From: Gonocerus acuteangulatus
Taxonomy: Eukaryota; Arthropoda; Insecta; Hemiptera; Coreidae
DNA: 64,000 nt
Assembly (NCBI GenBank): GCA_946811695.1
Contig: OX328125.1
Location: forward strand, 43,713,586-43,777,585
Direction: 5' to 3'
The translations under genes were made by a program, and so were the position numbers. The notes below the pieces were generated by a model that saw nothing but the letters and a program-made list of their open reading frames with translations, ran no database searches and was not told where the DNA came from. How positions within the stretch are numbered: position 1 is the stretch's first letter; the number at the start of each line of letters is the position of its first letter. Below are positions 44,284-56,828 of the stretch, piece by piece.

Positions 44284-47200
44284 TTTTCAATCACTATCCT
44301 TGTTTTGATTTTTAAGATGGCTGTTGAAACCATTCTATAGTGATTCTTTAAATTTGAGTTATCATCTTTATAAAAACCAAAGCTGTATCATGTCTTCAAA
44401 AAATTAGATGTCCCACTTTCTTCATAGTATTCACCTCACTCAAATTGGGATTCTGTCCTTTAATCAAAACTGTTAAAGTGGATTCTCTGATTCGTTATTC
44501 AAAAAAGGGCCAAAGAAATCTAAAAGAAATTTTAAAAAATCCACTAATAATAGACTAATCCCATGAGTGAATACATATTAACTTGTAAGTATTTTTATCA
44601 CCTGATATATCATTCTTTAAATTGCAATATTTTTTACTTAAAAAAGCAAATCATTCGTCTACACTTTTTTTGTATTTTTTCAAGTTATTTTGATAGAAAA
44701 TATTAAGCCGTATTAGGAAAAACTCATAGAGCAAAGGTAGAAACAAACATTCAATATTAGAGCAGTTGAGTGGAAAAAAAATGTTTTGGTCGTATATATT
44801 GTAAAATAGATGAAGAGCGAAATCTTACATTTTATTATTTCTATGTCAATAATGTAGAAATTTTGTACATTAAATCGTTTTCACTGTTAATAATCATCGT
44901 GTAAAATGATCTGATTCATACGTAATTAACTTCAATAAGAAAGTACTGATCTTTTGTTCCACATTTCGAAAATAAGCTCTTTCCTAACGGCTGTGAGTTA
45001 TATAATTATAATATTTTGTTTCTGGCATTGTCTATTTTTACAATCAAAATGGAAGTATTAAATTAAAATTGATACGTTTAGATTTTCAGAATAATATTAT
45101 TAATTTTATTATTTTGATTTTAATTGATATTTTCCTTCCTTTTAGTCATTTTTTATACAGTCACACCACAATCACATATGTTTACGCTCATTCTCCACTG
45201 CCGAATTTTCAATTAATCTGAACTTTTCTTCCAATTGCAAAGAAATATCTATTTAAAATCACTCTTGTAGATACTAAGACTTCACAAATGCATTTGCAAC
45301 CTTACAACCTATTGTACGGCTGATATTTTAGGTGATATATACTTATTAGCTTTTGGATCGACAAATATTAAATATTTTTGGTTCATATTAAAATATCGGA
45401 AGAATATAATCCATTGAGAGAAAACTAATTTAAGAATTAATTAAGCAAAAAAAAGTCACATGAGTTTGATATCTGAGTACTAATGAAATTATCATGAGGA
45501 TCTCAACCCTAAACTTTCCAAATGTTGTGTTGCCTTTAACTGTGATTCTGGCCTTCAGTTCACTGTATTTTCAGGCTTTGAGGGTTAAATATTGCTTTAT
45601 AAATGGCCTTATTAATATTTAAAATTTCAGCTTTATTTATAATTCATTTGAACACATGCACACAAATTTTAGCAAAACATCTTCTCTAAAGAGATTAAAT
45701 TATTCGATAGAATACTAAGGGAAAATTTCAAAAAGGAAGCCAAACATAGTAGGAATGGAGTGAACTGAGTATGAAAAACCCTTGTCATAACCTAAACTAA
45801 ACCCCCAGAGATTCAGAAGCACGTGGAAGCTTTAGAAGCGATGGAAGCCGTACTTCTCCCTCGTGTCCCGGTCGCTGGAAACTGTTAGAAAACTGATTAA
45901 CCTTTTTTTAATAAATAAAAAAAAGCAAATGTGTAAAATAATGAGATATAATAAGGCTAAAAATGGTGAATTAGAATTTTTATAATTAAATAGTTTATTT
46001 TTTCATACAGACAGAATAGTTGAATTATTTTAGTGAAATTTTATAGTATTAAACGGGATACTATGTTGTAACATGTAAATAGCGTAAATTTCACGCGCTG
46101 TATAAAAGGTTTTTTTATTTTTTACAATTTTTTTATCTGATTCTGTTTTTAATGTGATTTATGAGCTTGGTAAGAGATTAAGGGAAGTGTAATGTGTAAA
46201 TAGAGGGAATGAGTTAAGGATCGAGAGAGAAGGATAAAGTGCCAGGATTCAGCTAGTCAAGGGGGGACCCTGCATTTCCCATCTTACCTCAACAATACCA
46301 AATCCCAAACATCCTACCTAGGAAATTGAGCGGTACCTGAAAATGAACGTTATTTATACTATCCGACCTTCTATTTAAGACCTCTTTGTAATTGTTTCGT
46401 TTTGCTGTGACTCTGAATTCATATAACATCTATTATGTGCTGATTCTCAATTCAAAAGGGAAAATAAAAATTTAAATCGATAAATTAAAATACCAGAGGT
46501 TCTTCTCACATTTCAGTGTAACAGTATTCCCTTATTTCATGTATTATTTCCTCTGACCTTTTCTTATCAAGGTGAAAGTATTAAAGTACATAATAGATTT
46601 TTTATATTTATTTAATTTTTCATCTTTTGTATTATTTTATATGAAATATTTGATAGGCGTGTTGCCATTTTATATTTTTTGGTTGAATATTTTATATTAC
46701 TTTTTATAAATAAAAAAAAAGAAATATTAAAAAAAAAAATTGTTAAACCATTTTGTAGACGAACTCGTTTCAATATTTTTATACTGTCGGTTAATACTTT
46801 TACAATTTAGAGGCTAGTGTGTATTATAAATATATATATTATGCGAAGATCAAAAGTAAATTTTTAGAGATAGTTGTCTATCAATAAAGGATTTCATGTC
46901 CTTTTCATAACTTCACATGTCTACAAATTTGCTACATCTTCATAGTTATGTTGACGATTTGTTTTTCTAATCCATGGTAACATTAAAATTTGTAACATAT
47001 TTCAATAGATAGCAAGTTTAAAACATGATTAGATTTAGTGCTATGAATCAATAACATTTTTTACTCTTGGTGTAAGCGTCACTTAAGACTAATACCTAGT
47101 ATTTTGGGCTGGTTTCCATGGAGACAGATAAATCCTGCAGGAATTCTGTTCCTGCTTCTATCCTTTTGCATGTTCTTTATATTGATGTGATTGTTAACAA

Positions 47201-48180
47201 CTAGATATCTTAACGTTTATCTCGTATATATAATATATATATTTATGTATTTATATATGTTTGTATATATATTATATATATTTATGGTTATATACATATA
47301 TATATTTTTTATTAAAAGAGTTTTTGCACTATGTTAATCATGCATGGGATATTCGTACGACATGATTATTAATTTCATCAATGAAAATGAATATTTGTAC
47401 TTTAGTATTTTTGTACTGTGACAACATTTTATAAACTTAGACTAAGATAATTTAGTATAAACTACATTGTTTTGTGGTTGTGTTCCTTTTTATCACTGAT
47501 TTTTTTTTTATTATCATTATTTCTCTTTGTTATTTCTATAAAGATTATGTACTATATATTTTATATTAGGAATTTTAGAAGGCTTTTCTATTTTTGAATA
47601 TCACTAGGCAAATTTCAAAGTCCTTTTTTGATGTGAAAACTTTTTCTAGTTAGATTAAAATGTCTTGGTGTACTCATGTGAGGAGTGTATTGATTTATGG
47701 TCGTTCATTGCACAGAATTCTATTTCAATCGTTTCATGTATTTAGATGCTACTAAATAGAATAACAAAATACTCTCATTAGAAGTGTACTGCACCTATGT
47801 TAAGCATATTTTCAGGACACCTCATTAATAAGAAATTCCCCCTTATACATTCCTAAAAATTTTATGGTTCGTGAATATAAGTCGAAGTACATCATTGTAC
47901 ATCTCACACTTTATGAGTACAATGAACGATCATTGTTATGTTTTCTGTTCGTTTCTTTTTAAGTCAGACCAATACGGTGTTAAAGTTACCTAGGGGATTG
48001 TTATACATCCATGTAGATAAAAATTATAGAAAGTTTCACTTATCACTTTGATGGTGTACATGTATGTATAGCTTAGTTTTGTTTATACTGTATGCATATA
48101 TATTTTTTATTTTAATAAATACTAGTTCTAATAGCATATTATTATTTTTGTATAATGTATTTTTATCTTTTGATTTTTGA

Positions 48181-48205
48181 AATAAATTTATATGTTTGGT
48201 TTTCG
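48181..48205 (+). terminator. Likely polyadenylation signal
   Basis: AATAAA at 48181-48186 is followed within 10-25 nt by a G/T-rich element, the usual arrangement for metazoan cleavage and polyadenylation. Confidence 0.45.
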
Positions 48206-49103
48206 TGTTTTACTTTTATTTATTTCATTTTCTTTAGTTAGTAGAATTACTATTCATTTTTTTTATTATTAATTTATTTTTAAATAAATATGATATTAAT
48301 TTATTCATTATAAAAATACGATAATGCAGGCTGAAAGTTTTAACTTGCCTGTTCTCTATTTGTTTTCATTTTAAAATTTGTAGTACATTTTATGAATTTA
48401 TTAAACAAAAATAATTATGCATTGTTGAAGGAAAAAAGCACTTTTATATTTTATTATATAGCCTTAGTGTGTACTTGATGTTTAGACTATTGCCAAAATA
48501 TTTTGGATTGAGACACTGAAAGAGCAGTCCAAGCTATAAATAAGCAAAGTACCTGTTTACTTTATGATAACCAAATGAATTTAATCGTTTAATTATAGAC
48601 AACGGCTGATTGGCGTTTTATCAGAGGCGTTCAGAAGCTTTAAATTCTCTCACTCGGTCCCAATCCAAAATGTGAGATGAACTTTATAGGTGTAAAATAT
48701 ATTGTCTTAATCAATTAAATAAAAATGTGGATGTTCCAGTTATATAATTATGGATAAAATTGTGCTAAGGCTAGGGGATGCGGAAACCTATAATACATAT
48801 ATATTCGTACGTCCCCAGCTTGAAGCCAGAGGCCTAAAAGGAATCCACTATAATCTCTTTTATACATTTTAGCGTTACTCTGTGTGTATATTGACATATG
48901 ACCTTCTCACTAGTTACATTTGGCATGGTATGATCTAAGCAAGTGCACTCAGATCGAAGCAGGTAAAATGTTCTGTCTTTAAATATGGTCCACTTGAAGA
49001 AGCTGTACGGCAAGGAATGGAAAATACAAGATAGTATAGAAAGATTTTTATTTCAATATATATTTTTTAAATCGTGACTTCATGCAAAAAAACAAAAAAA
49101 AAC

Positions 49104-49134
<31 letters not shown>

Positions 49135-49500
49135 TCCTATTTCATATGTCCACTACTTTTGAGGAACCTTCAGTTTTACAAAAATTTACATTTGATAAAC
49201 AACCTTGTTGTGAGATCTGTTCATAATGTAGGTTTAGCGATTAACTAATTTCTAGTAATTAATAAAATTATTCAAAATTTAAAAAATTCAATAACGTTTC
49301 TTCAAACTGTAACAAAGAATAGACAATCACTAGTTTTGTGTGATTTTAATTACTAGATCAGGGGTTACCATCCCATCATCAGTAATGTGTCCATATTTCT
49401 GGAGTGGGAACATATGTGGCATTTTATAAAAATATATCTGACTTATCGTTGTGATAATATTTCTTTTAATTCGTTTTCTAGCATAGAAGCATAGCTTCTT
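48206..49500. other. AT-rich intergenic, no gene seen
   Basis: Contains a long interrupted A-rich tract at about 49086-49131; no exon or SINE was recognised. Confidence 0.45.
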
Positions 49501-49510
49501 AGAAGAGAAG

Positions 49511-49511
<1 letters not shown>

Positions 49512-49597
<86 letters not shown>
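49512..49597. repeat. Compound (TC)n(TA)n microsatellite
   Basis: About 16 TC units pass directly into about 27 TA units. Confidence 0.95.
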
Positions 49598-49600
<3 letters not shown>

Positions 49601-50027
49601 ACAGTAAGTCTTATTATTATTTCATGATCAAATGGTTTGAATAAAATTAATGTTTTAGTTTCATAAACGATTATTTTATTTTTTAGAATATTAAATTGAT
49701 AAGTAAAAAAAAATAAATGCAATTGGTAACCCCTGAATTAAGTCAATACAGAAATATATTTAGTCAGTGTATTTAATTAAATCATTTCAATATAATGTTA
49801 TTAACCTGATTATCCGATCACAATGGAAGGTATACAGTAATAACATTAAAAAGCATCAATGTTATTCGCGTGATTCTGAAAGGACTCCACAATAAAAAAT
49901 AACAGCTACATATGACAAAGAGATAAGCATCAGAAATTTCACCAAAATATGAATATCTTCCCATAAATAATTAATTTTTAAATATATCATAAGTCAATTT
50001 ATTTTAAAAATTGTTATTTATTATCAT

Positions 50028-50219
50028 TTGGTACTTTGTATTTATTCTGAAATACTTGCTTCATCAGCTTTGTTTAGGCCGATTGGTGTGGATTATTACA
50101 AAACTGCTATTGAAAAAATGAGAAATAAAGGGACTAAAATATTTGCAGGAGGTTTTATTAGGAGGCTTAATAAGGGTTTAAAATGGGTTTCCAAGAAACT
50201 TATACGGAATTATTACTGA
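50028..50219 (+). pseudogene. Possible decayed exon resembling an aldehyde dehydrogenase segment
   Basis: Downstream of a polypyrimidine/AG site (GCTTTGTTTAG near 50077) the frame reads PIGVDYYKTAIEKMRNKGTK then IFAGG. This resembles the AV..YK..IE..K..G.KI..GG segment before the PGNYVEPT region of ALDH7-type aldehyde dehydrogenases. The following residues do not continue the family. No catalytic Cys or Glu region is present. It could be a stray exon, a processed-copy fragment or coincidence. Confidence 0.2.
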
Positions 50220-52043
50220 AAATGTTTTGATCGAACAATAGGCAAATTTAAATTCAATTATCATTGATCTGTTTTTAATCTTTAAAAAAATAAAACAAAG
50301 ATTTACCCTTCTTCAGAATATTTCCGAATCAATTTCACAAATTAGCGAATAAATTAAATTAAGTAATTCTTATAGTCGGTATATAATAAAATATATAACT
50401 AGATATACATGCTCTCGCACTAATATTTAAATTACGGGTTACCAAATGTACCGGGTATTATGGAAGAAGGCTACATTTAAAGGGAAGTAAGAACAAAATA
50501 GTCATGATAGTTACTTTGTATTTTTAGGATTTCGATAAATAAATAATTGAAAAACTTAAAGAATTTAAAGAGGCAATTTGTTTACTTGCTATCTTTAGTG
50601 GAATCTCTTACAACTTTTAACTGCCTCAAATGTAATCAGTAGAAGGCTATGGATACATAATTTAAGCTATGAATCCCTGAGTTGTCTCTTGTGGAAAGCA
50701 CACAGCGACTCTAGCTGTCTTTTCGACAAGGGAATAGTAATTTTAATATTTTGTTTTTATTAGATGTAAATTTCATACAAGCTATCTTAGTCAAAGTAAT
50801 TTATACTCACAATTTATAATGGTGTATAAATGTGTAAAAATACTATATATGTATATATTATATAATTTTTCATATTGTATTAAAATTGAAGTTTTTAAGT
50901 TTATATTAAAATGTGTTTCCAGCATTCTTAGTGACATCTTTGTGTTCATTATTTACTCACCTATTTTATTAAGGAAATCTATAGAAAACTTCCTTGAGAA
51001 TGATGATGCTAAACCAGGGAAACAGTGATGTCGTGCAAACAGAATATTTGAAGAACAAGGAGCACAGAAACTTATTCTGCTCATAAATTTATTCAGTTTC
51101 TGAAGTACTATTTAGTGAGTGAGATTTTTTTTTTTTTTTTTGTATGTGTATTATTACTTAGTAGATTTACTCGTTGATATGTTAAAAATAAACATAATTG
51201 ATCAAAATATAATAAAAAAGAAGAAGTACGAAAAATTCAAGGAAAATGTGAAAAGCTTATAAAAAATAATAATCATATAACAAATTATTCTATTAGCAAA
51301 TGTAATGATAATTAAGAGAAAAAATATATGAAATAAAACGAATTAATAAAAAAATAAATAAATATTGGAAATCTAGGCACCTCGGAGTAGATTTATCTGT
51401 AAATTAACATTAAATATAAATAATCAAGTTTTAATGATTTTTATTCACTATATAATGAATTAAATTATTATTATTCTGTCAGTTAGTTTTATAGTTGTAT
51501 TAACATTTCACTGAGCACAGACTTGTTCGTTCCATTATATAGGATATTTGAGCGAGGTAAGCATGATGTACAAAACTCAAGATAGCTAAAATCATATATT
51601 TAGTAATTACAATTGTCCATTATTCATTTTTAAGACGTGATAAAAAATTGTACAAAAGGTATAAAAACGTAATTTTGCTTAAAAAAACCATAACCATACT
51701 CAATGAAATAATTTTCACAGTCATAAATGTTAAATACTAAAAAACCAAGATTGTTATGTCATATAGAAGGCACTCATCAGAGTTCAAAGTGAAATGGTAA
51801 GTACTAATTTCAATTTATAACAGTTATACTAACGAGGACCTCATTAATATTAAATGTTTTGTGGGACAAATTTGATGACGTATAAATGCTCGAAATTTAT
51901 TTAAATTTCTTCATATTATATGAACCAATTTTTGTCAACCTCCATTTAAAATGGTTAAAATCTATAAAAAAAAAAATCTAAACTGAAAACCTATTGAACT
52001 ATTGATATGACAAATATTTAATAGAGAAAATGCTTCTAAATAA

Positions 52044-52045
<2 letters not shown>
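50220..52045. other. AT-rich intergenic, no gene seen
   Basis: Short AT-rich open frames only. Confidence 0.45.

Positions 52046-52091
<46 letters not shown>
52046..52091. repeat. (TA)n microsatellite
   Basis: About 22 TA units. Confidence 0.95.
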
Positions 52092-52093
<2 letters not shown>

Positions 52094-53890
52094 TAATACT
52101 GATGACTAAAAATTATCCTTTCTATGATCTATCATTTTTAATGATTACTTGAGTAGAGCATAAAGTTATGGTACAATGCCGTTGAAGAAATTCATTATTG
52201 AAAGTGAACATCGTCATAGGGTAAGTAAAAAAGTAGTTATAATAAGCAATGCCACAATTTTGAGAACTTCTAAATTCTGTAAAATACATAAATGTGCTAA
52301 AATATATGCAACAAGGGCCTCGATAACTAAAAAATATTGATCCTTTAGGCACAAAATTCAAAAAGCCATCACTTCTAAACTTCATTATTTAGCACAGAGT
52401 GCTTTCAGTATAACATCCCACCCTCAGTGCTCTGGGATAAAATAATACAAACCTTTGGAAAATATGTAAGAATATCAACCCTAGGGGATGGTCAATCAAA
52501 TTAAAATATCAATAAATGAATAATTGATTTAAGAACAACATAATCCGAGATCATTAACTTACTTGGAATAAGAGCTGTATAAACAGAAAACGGTGAGAAT
52601 AGTATGAATGGCATATAATATAAAAATATATCATAAAAAAAAATATCTAAAATAAAATGGATCAGACCTATAAGGAGATGTAGAATTTATCCATGTAGAT
52701 GTTCCTACATCTGTGAGAAGAATAAATTAAAGATATCCTAGGAAAGCAGGATATATTTAGAAGAGTGTGGAAGAAGGGAGGTAGAGAGATACGGAGAAGG
52801 CGGAAGGCCAAGGTAGATGAACATGGGTGGGCACCAAAATAATATACCGAAAATCGTGAGGTCAGGTGCACGATTGTGATTTTATGATATTTTATTTATT
52901 TATTTTAGTTTTTTCATCATTCCATGATAAAACGAAATCTTTTTCCCTAAAATCCGGTAAAAAATCTTCTTATTTTTCCATGTAAAAACTGTCAAGTATG
53001 TTGTGTTCGTGAATGTACTGTGTTCTGTTCCATTGACCCAACAAAAGGAGAGTAGTAGACCCCCTTTTTGTTGGGTCAAATTTTAGGATATAAAAAATAT
53101 TGGGAGATGTAAGTGATTACTTTTTGCCGAGCGTTTCGTTGACGGGATTCCTTGTAAACATGGTGTATCGCAAGTACACAAAGCCGAAAATGACAAAACT
53201 CAAGGCGTTAAACGAGACACAAAATGTAGTTAAACCTTACCAGTCTCAAGTTTCTATCTCTTTTTTGGTCCATAAAAATGCCGTCGTAAAAGTTATTTTT
53301 CGAGAAAACAAAACAGCATTTTTTTGTAGAACACCCCTAATTTTCTCTGCTGGTTGTCATCAATTTTCAACGTTTCATTACTTTTTTAAATCAGCATTAA
53401 ATTTTCTTTAAGGGTAATGCACTTTCAATGTTAACGAATGCCAAACCGCAATAACTGTTTAAAAAAGTCGATTTTAATGAAAACGTTTAGTTAGCAACAT
53501 ATTTTCTAGAATCACTTCTCTTCCAAAAAACGTTCTCCAAGCCATCGTATCTCCAACGGTTTACTCAGAACTAAGATTATCTCTCAATTTCGTAATGCAA
53601 TGCGAACTTTAGGGAGGAAAAAAAATAAATAAAAGTAATATCATGTTTATTTTTGTGATCTTATCACGATTAAATGAAAATTATTCTTAAATTGACATTT
53701 AATGATTGAATTAAGTCTTACATTATAGCTGAACAAAAATAAAAGAATTACTTCGAAAATTATAAAAGTTGCTTCAACAATGTGTACAAGCAGAGAAAAT
53801 TGGGGATTTTCTGCAATGAACGCCTTTTTTTTTAAATGACCTTAGAACGGCATATGTCTGAAATAAAAACCAAAACATAAAATAAATATA
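52092..53890. other. Intergenic; unclassified repeat-like sequence near 53.0-53.6 kb
   Basis: A 103-codon frame at 53100-53411 has no recognised domain. Phrases such as CATCGTATCTCCAACGGTTT near 53545 recall the AGAGATACCGC...CGTTAGAGAT part of the CAGGGTG elements, so this may be a decayed relative. Confidence 0.3.
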
Positions 53891-54743
53891 CAGGGTGGTC
53901 CCGATGGAAATCACCATATTTGAGGGGTAGTTGAATTTTTTTTTTGCCTAAACGCTAGTTTTTTTTACCTTTTTTTGCGTTATTTGTTGTTCAGGCTATA
54001 GGGAAAAATTTAATTCTGATGACATTTTCAAAATCTGCATCAAATTTTCAAGAAGATCTCACGTACCTTGCGGAAAAATTTCACAAACCAAATTTTGTTT
54101 TCATTTAGTGAGTATTACTTTCTAATTTCGAAAAGTTCTTTTTCACTTTATTTTATGTGGTATGTACATTATCCTCACTATTTCACCTAAAGTGTATTGT
54201 TATGATTTTTGAAGTAGTAATTCTGTTTTAATTTATGTATTTCGTTATGTTGATTATTAAAAGCCAAAATGTTTGACTTATTACTTTTTTTTTGTTTTAA
54301 TTTACCACAATTTACCCATGCAAAGAATCCTTTTTTTGCCTTCGACACTTACTAACAAATTAGCCATGTTAATGAAATAATAAAACTTTCCTGAGAGTAC
54401 CATCTACCAAACCAAAAAAATGTTCATGCGCTGCGTGGAATATTTAATATGAAAAACCTTTATTTCGAGATAAGCTATTTGTTTGGGTGGCTGCTATGAA
54501 TTTGGTTTGAGAAATGTTTGCACAAGGTATATGAGACCTTATAGGATATTTAATGCAGATTTCGTCGCTATGGTGTGAACGACAAATAGCGCAAAAATGG
54601 TCAAAAACTAACAAAAAAAAACACGGAAACGCCTATATTTAGGGAAATAATGCATGTAAACTTTTCTCCTTGGTGGCATTTAACTACACTTTAGTCGGCG
54701 TACACATCCCTCAAGTATGGCGATTTCCATCGGGACCACCCTG
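53891..54743. mobile_element. CAGGGTGG-type TIR element (853 bp)
   Basis: The left end CAGGGTGGTCCCGATGGAAA then TCACCATATTTGAGGG is matched by the reverse complement of the right end (54706-54743), with two or three differences in about 38 bp. The interior is AT-rich with no transposase. The right end runs directly into a GT/TA/CA microsatellite. It shares its first seven bases and flanking behaviour with the 40.6-kb element. Confidence 0.82.
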
Positions 54744-54751
54744 TGTGTGTG

Positions 54752-54796
<45 letters not shown>
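54744..54796. repeat. Compound (GT)(TA)(CA) microsatellite
   Basis: TGTGTGTG, TATATATATA and CACACACA blocks form an almost perfect palindrome adjoining the TIR element. Confidence 0.95.
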
Positions 54797-54799
<3 letters not shown>

Positions 54800-55250
54800 T
54801 GACCATGTACTGCTCTGTGCATGATTGGAAAGAGAGTGGGCTTGACGGAACTTCAAAGTGAGACCGAATGGCTCTGGAAGCGCTGCTATTTATATACGCC
54901 AGGATACATCAAACATGAAATGAGTGACAACGATGAGCGCCGTGGCCATTTTGAAAGCATGGTTTGCACTGAGGAGAGGTTTTGTGTTCAAAACCGCCGA
55001 TTTTAAATATAGCTAACGTCTCCGTTTTTTATTAAAGTTTACAAAGGTCCTTTTTTTTTTTTTGGCATCCACATTTAAGTTAAGTAAAGAATTAGGGAGG
55101 ATAAGTGTATTTAAAAATACAATACAATTTTTAATTTACGGGTTAAGTAAAACATATAGTTTCATCTACAATACATATTTGAACCCCAACAGTGCACAAG
55201 AAAGTAGTAATCTATTCTGATAGTTCTGCTTTAGATAAATTCGATTCGGA
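54797..55250. other. Moderate-GC sequence, no gene assigned
   Basis: Bases 54805-55000 are less AT-rich. Two overlapping open frames are present but show no recognised motif. Confidence 0.35.
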
Positions 55251-55387
55251 GAGTGGGTGAGAGAGAGTGAGAATAGGAGGGAGACAGAGGGATAAGGAGA
55301 GAGTTATAGGGAGAAGAGTGAAAGCGAGAGAGATAGGGGAAGAGAAAGAAAGAGGAAGAGAGATCGAGAGAGTGGGAAGAGTGAGAA

Positions 55388-55422
<35 letters not shown>

Positions 55423-55473
55423 AAGAGAGAGGATGAGAGAGTGGGGAGAGTGAGAGAGAGAGAGGGAGATGTG
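55251..55473. repeat. GA-rich (purine) tract
   Basis: About 220 bp of (GA)n/(GAGAAA)n-type purine sequence. It could form unusual DNA structures or bind GAGA-type factors. Arg/Glu and Ser/Leu frames here are artefacts. Confidence 0.9.
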
Positions 55474-55761
55474 TAAGGAGTGGTGAGCCCAAGGTCGGTA
55501 AGGCGTGATAGGTCGATATTCCTGTAATTCGAAGGGGTGGTGGTCTATTGTAGTCCACAGGAACCAGGATACGTAGCTTTTTACAACAACTCCTTACCCA
55601 CCTCATCCAGAACCCTTTTATAGCCACATAGCTTCTAGAAATAAGTTGTACAGTGCCAGTGTGACGTAATGAAAGTAAATAAAAAACTAGCGTTTTTAGG
55701 GTTCTTCGCTGGGGAGAATTATTGATGTTAATACGGCTTTCTCCAGAGGTCGGTTTTTCTG

Positions 55762-55801
55762 GGTGATATTTCGCAGAAATCCCATTCTGCTTCATCAGAC
55801 C
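55762..55801 (-). ncRNA. Hammerhead-ribozyme-like motif of the Penelope-like element
   Basis: The minus strand reads GGT (stem I), CTGATGA, extra A, GCAGAA-TGGGAT-TTCTGC (perfect 6-bp stem II), GAAA, TA (minimal self-complementary helix III), TC, then ACC pairing fully with GGT. It sits just 3' of the endonuclease on the same strand, the position of the terminal-repeat hammerheads known from Penelope-like elements. Confidence 0.75.
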
Positions 55802-55890
55802 GTTGTCCATGTGTTTTTTTTTTTTTTTTTTTTTTTTGTTTTTTTTAACTTTTTTGTTTGTTATTTTATAATAAACTTTCAGTATTAAAC

Positions 55891-56804
55891 TTATTTTGAT
55901 ATATGGCGCTTTACAGATGTACATTTCTTGTATCGGCGCCTCTCGACAGTGCGTGGAGCCGATGGAATTGTTTGACGCTCTTCGCCTTTCTGCGGTGTGC
56001 TTTCCTCGGGCAATCTTCCTTTCACCGTTCTGAGTACGGGCTTCGAGGTAGGGTGGAGGATGACACCGTCATCCCGGTTGAGTGTCTTTGGTTGCTTAAA
56101 AATCTCCATTGCCTCTCGGACTAAGCAGCCTTCTTTTTTTAGATTTTCTTCATTAGCTAGGACCCTGGCTTGATCAAAAACATTTGCCAGGGACATTCTT
56201 CTCCGTGTCTAGCTACACTCGAAGTTTTTGTACGTCTCAGACGGTAGTCAGCGGAGTGTTGTCCTATTCTTGTGGCTAGCTTTTTACCTGTTTGTCCTAC
56301 GTAGACTGTTCCACAGTCACATGGAAGGATGTAAACACCTTTGTCTTGTAGCCACTGTTTATCTTTCACCGATCCGAGCCAATCACCTATTTTGTCTAGA
56401 GGTCGGAAAGCAGAATTTACTCCGCGATTTGTGAAAAGCCTGCCTATTTTTTCACAAATGCCTCGGACGTATGGTAGTGTTATTCTGTGTCCCATTTCTT
56501 CTTTTTGTTTATCACAAATTTCTTCCTGCTTTTTCTTTTTAATACGGGTGACTGCTTTGTCCACCTCCATAGTTGCATATCCGTTTGACCTGAGGTCATT
56601 TTTTAGAAAGGCAAGTTTAGTTTCGAGGTAAGCTTCATTGCTACATAATTCGAAAGCCCTGTGAGTCAGTGTCTGCACCACTCCTCTCTTCTGCGCTCGG
56701 TGGTGGTGGGATTCGGCTTGCAGATAACGTCCAGTAGCTGTTGGTTTCCTGTAGACTGTATGCCCCAATCCGCCGCCTGCTTCCTTGATGATCAGAAGAT
56801 CCAA
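55891..56804 (-). pseudogene. Penelope-like GIY-YIG endonuclease (frameshifted)
   Basis: The 215-codon frame 56157-56804 includes a basic linker rich in Lys (about residues 86-106). GVY lies at 156-158, the Cys pair PCDCG at 161-165, YVG at 168-170, and Arg179/His183 follow. After residues VARHGEE the frame shifts and continues in 55891-56196 (RVLANEENLKKEGCLVREAM then EIFK), which supplies the RE..EI/I.K end of the domain with its catalytic-type Glu. The single shift makes the endonuclease inactive unless recoded. Confidence 0.88.
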
Positions 56805-56828
56805 AAAGGGAAGCTTTCCATCCTCCTC

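Larger units (their letters stand above)
43639..48205 (+). other. Tob: Putative Tob 3' UTR (about 4.5 kb)
   Basis: Sequence after the stop is AT-rich, has many ATTTA pentamers and is almost free of the SINE and TIR elements that crowd the neighbouring intron. This fits a constrained transcribed region. It includes Pumilio-type TGTANATA sites at 46074-46081, 46195-46202 and 47272-47279. AATAAA occurs at 46883 and 48114, and at 48181-48186 where a GT-rich TGTTTGGTTTTCGTGTTTT follows; the last makes the best cleavage site. Two strong hairpins lie at 43949-43978 and 44241-44283. The extent is inferred; earlier signals could give shorter isoforms. Confidence 0.5.

Noticed and set aside
49330..49722. 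130-codon minus frame with Tyr/Ile and Glu/Arg runs
   Set aside because: Reads through the compound TC/TA microsatellite.
51770..51790. CTGATGA on the minus strand near 51776
   Set aside because: No stem II/GAAA arrangement follows.
55304..55924. 206-codon minus-strand frame
   Set aside because: Runs through a poly-A-type tract and the GA repeat; Lys and Ser/Leu runs are low complexity, not a gene.
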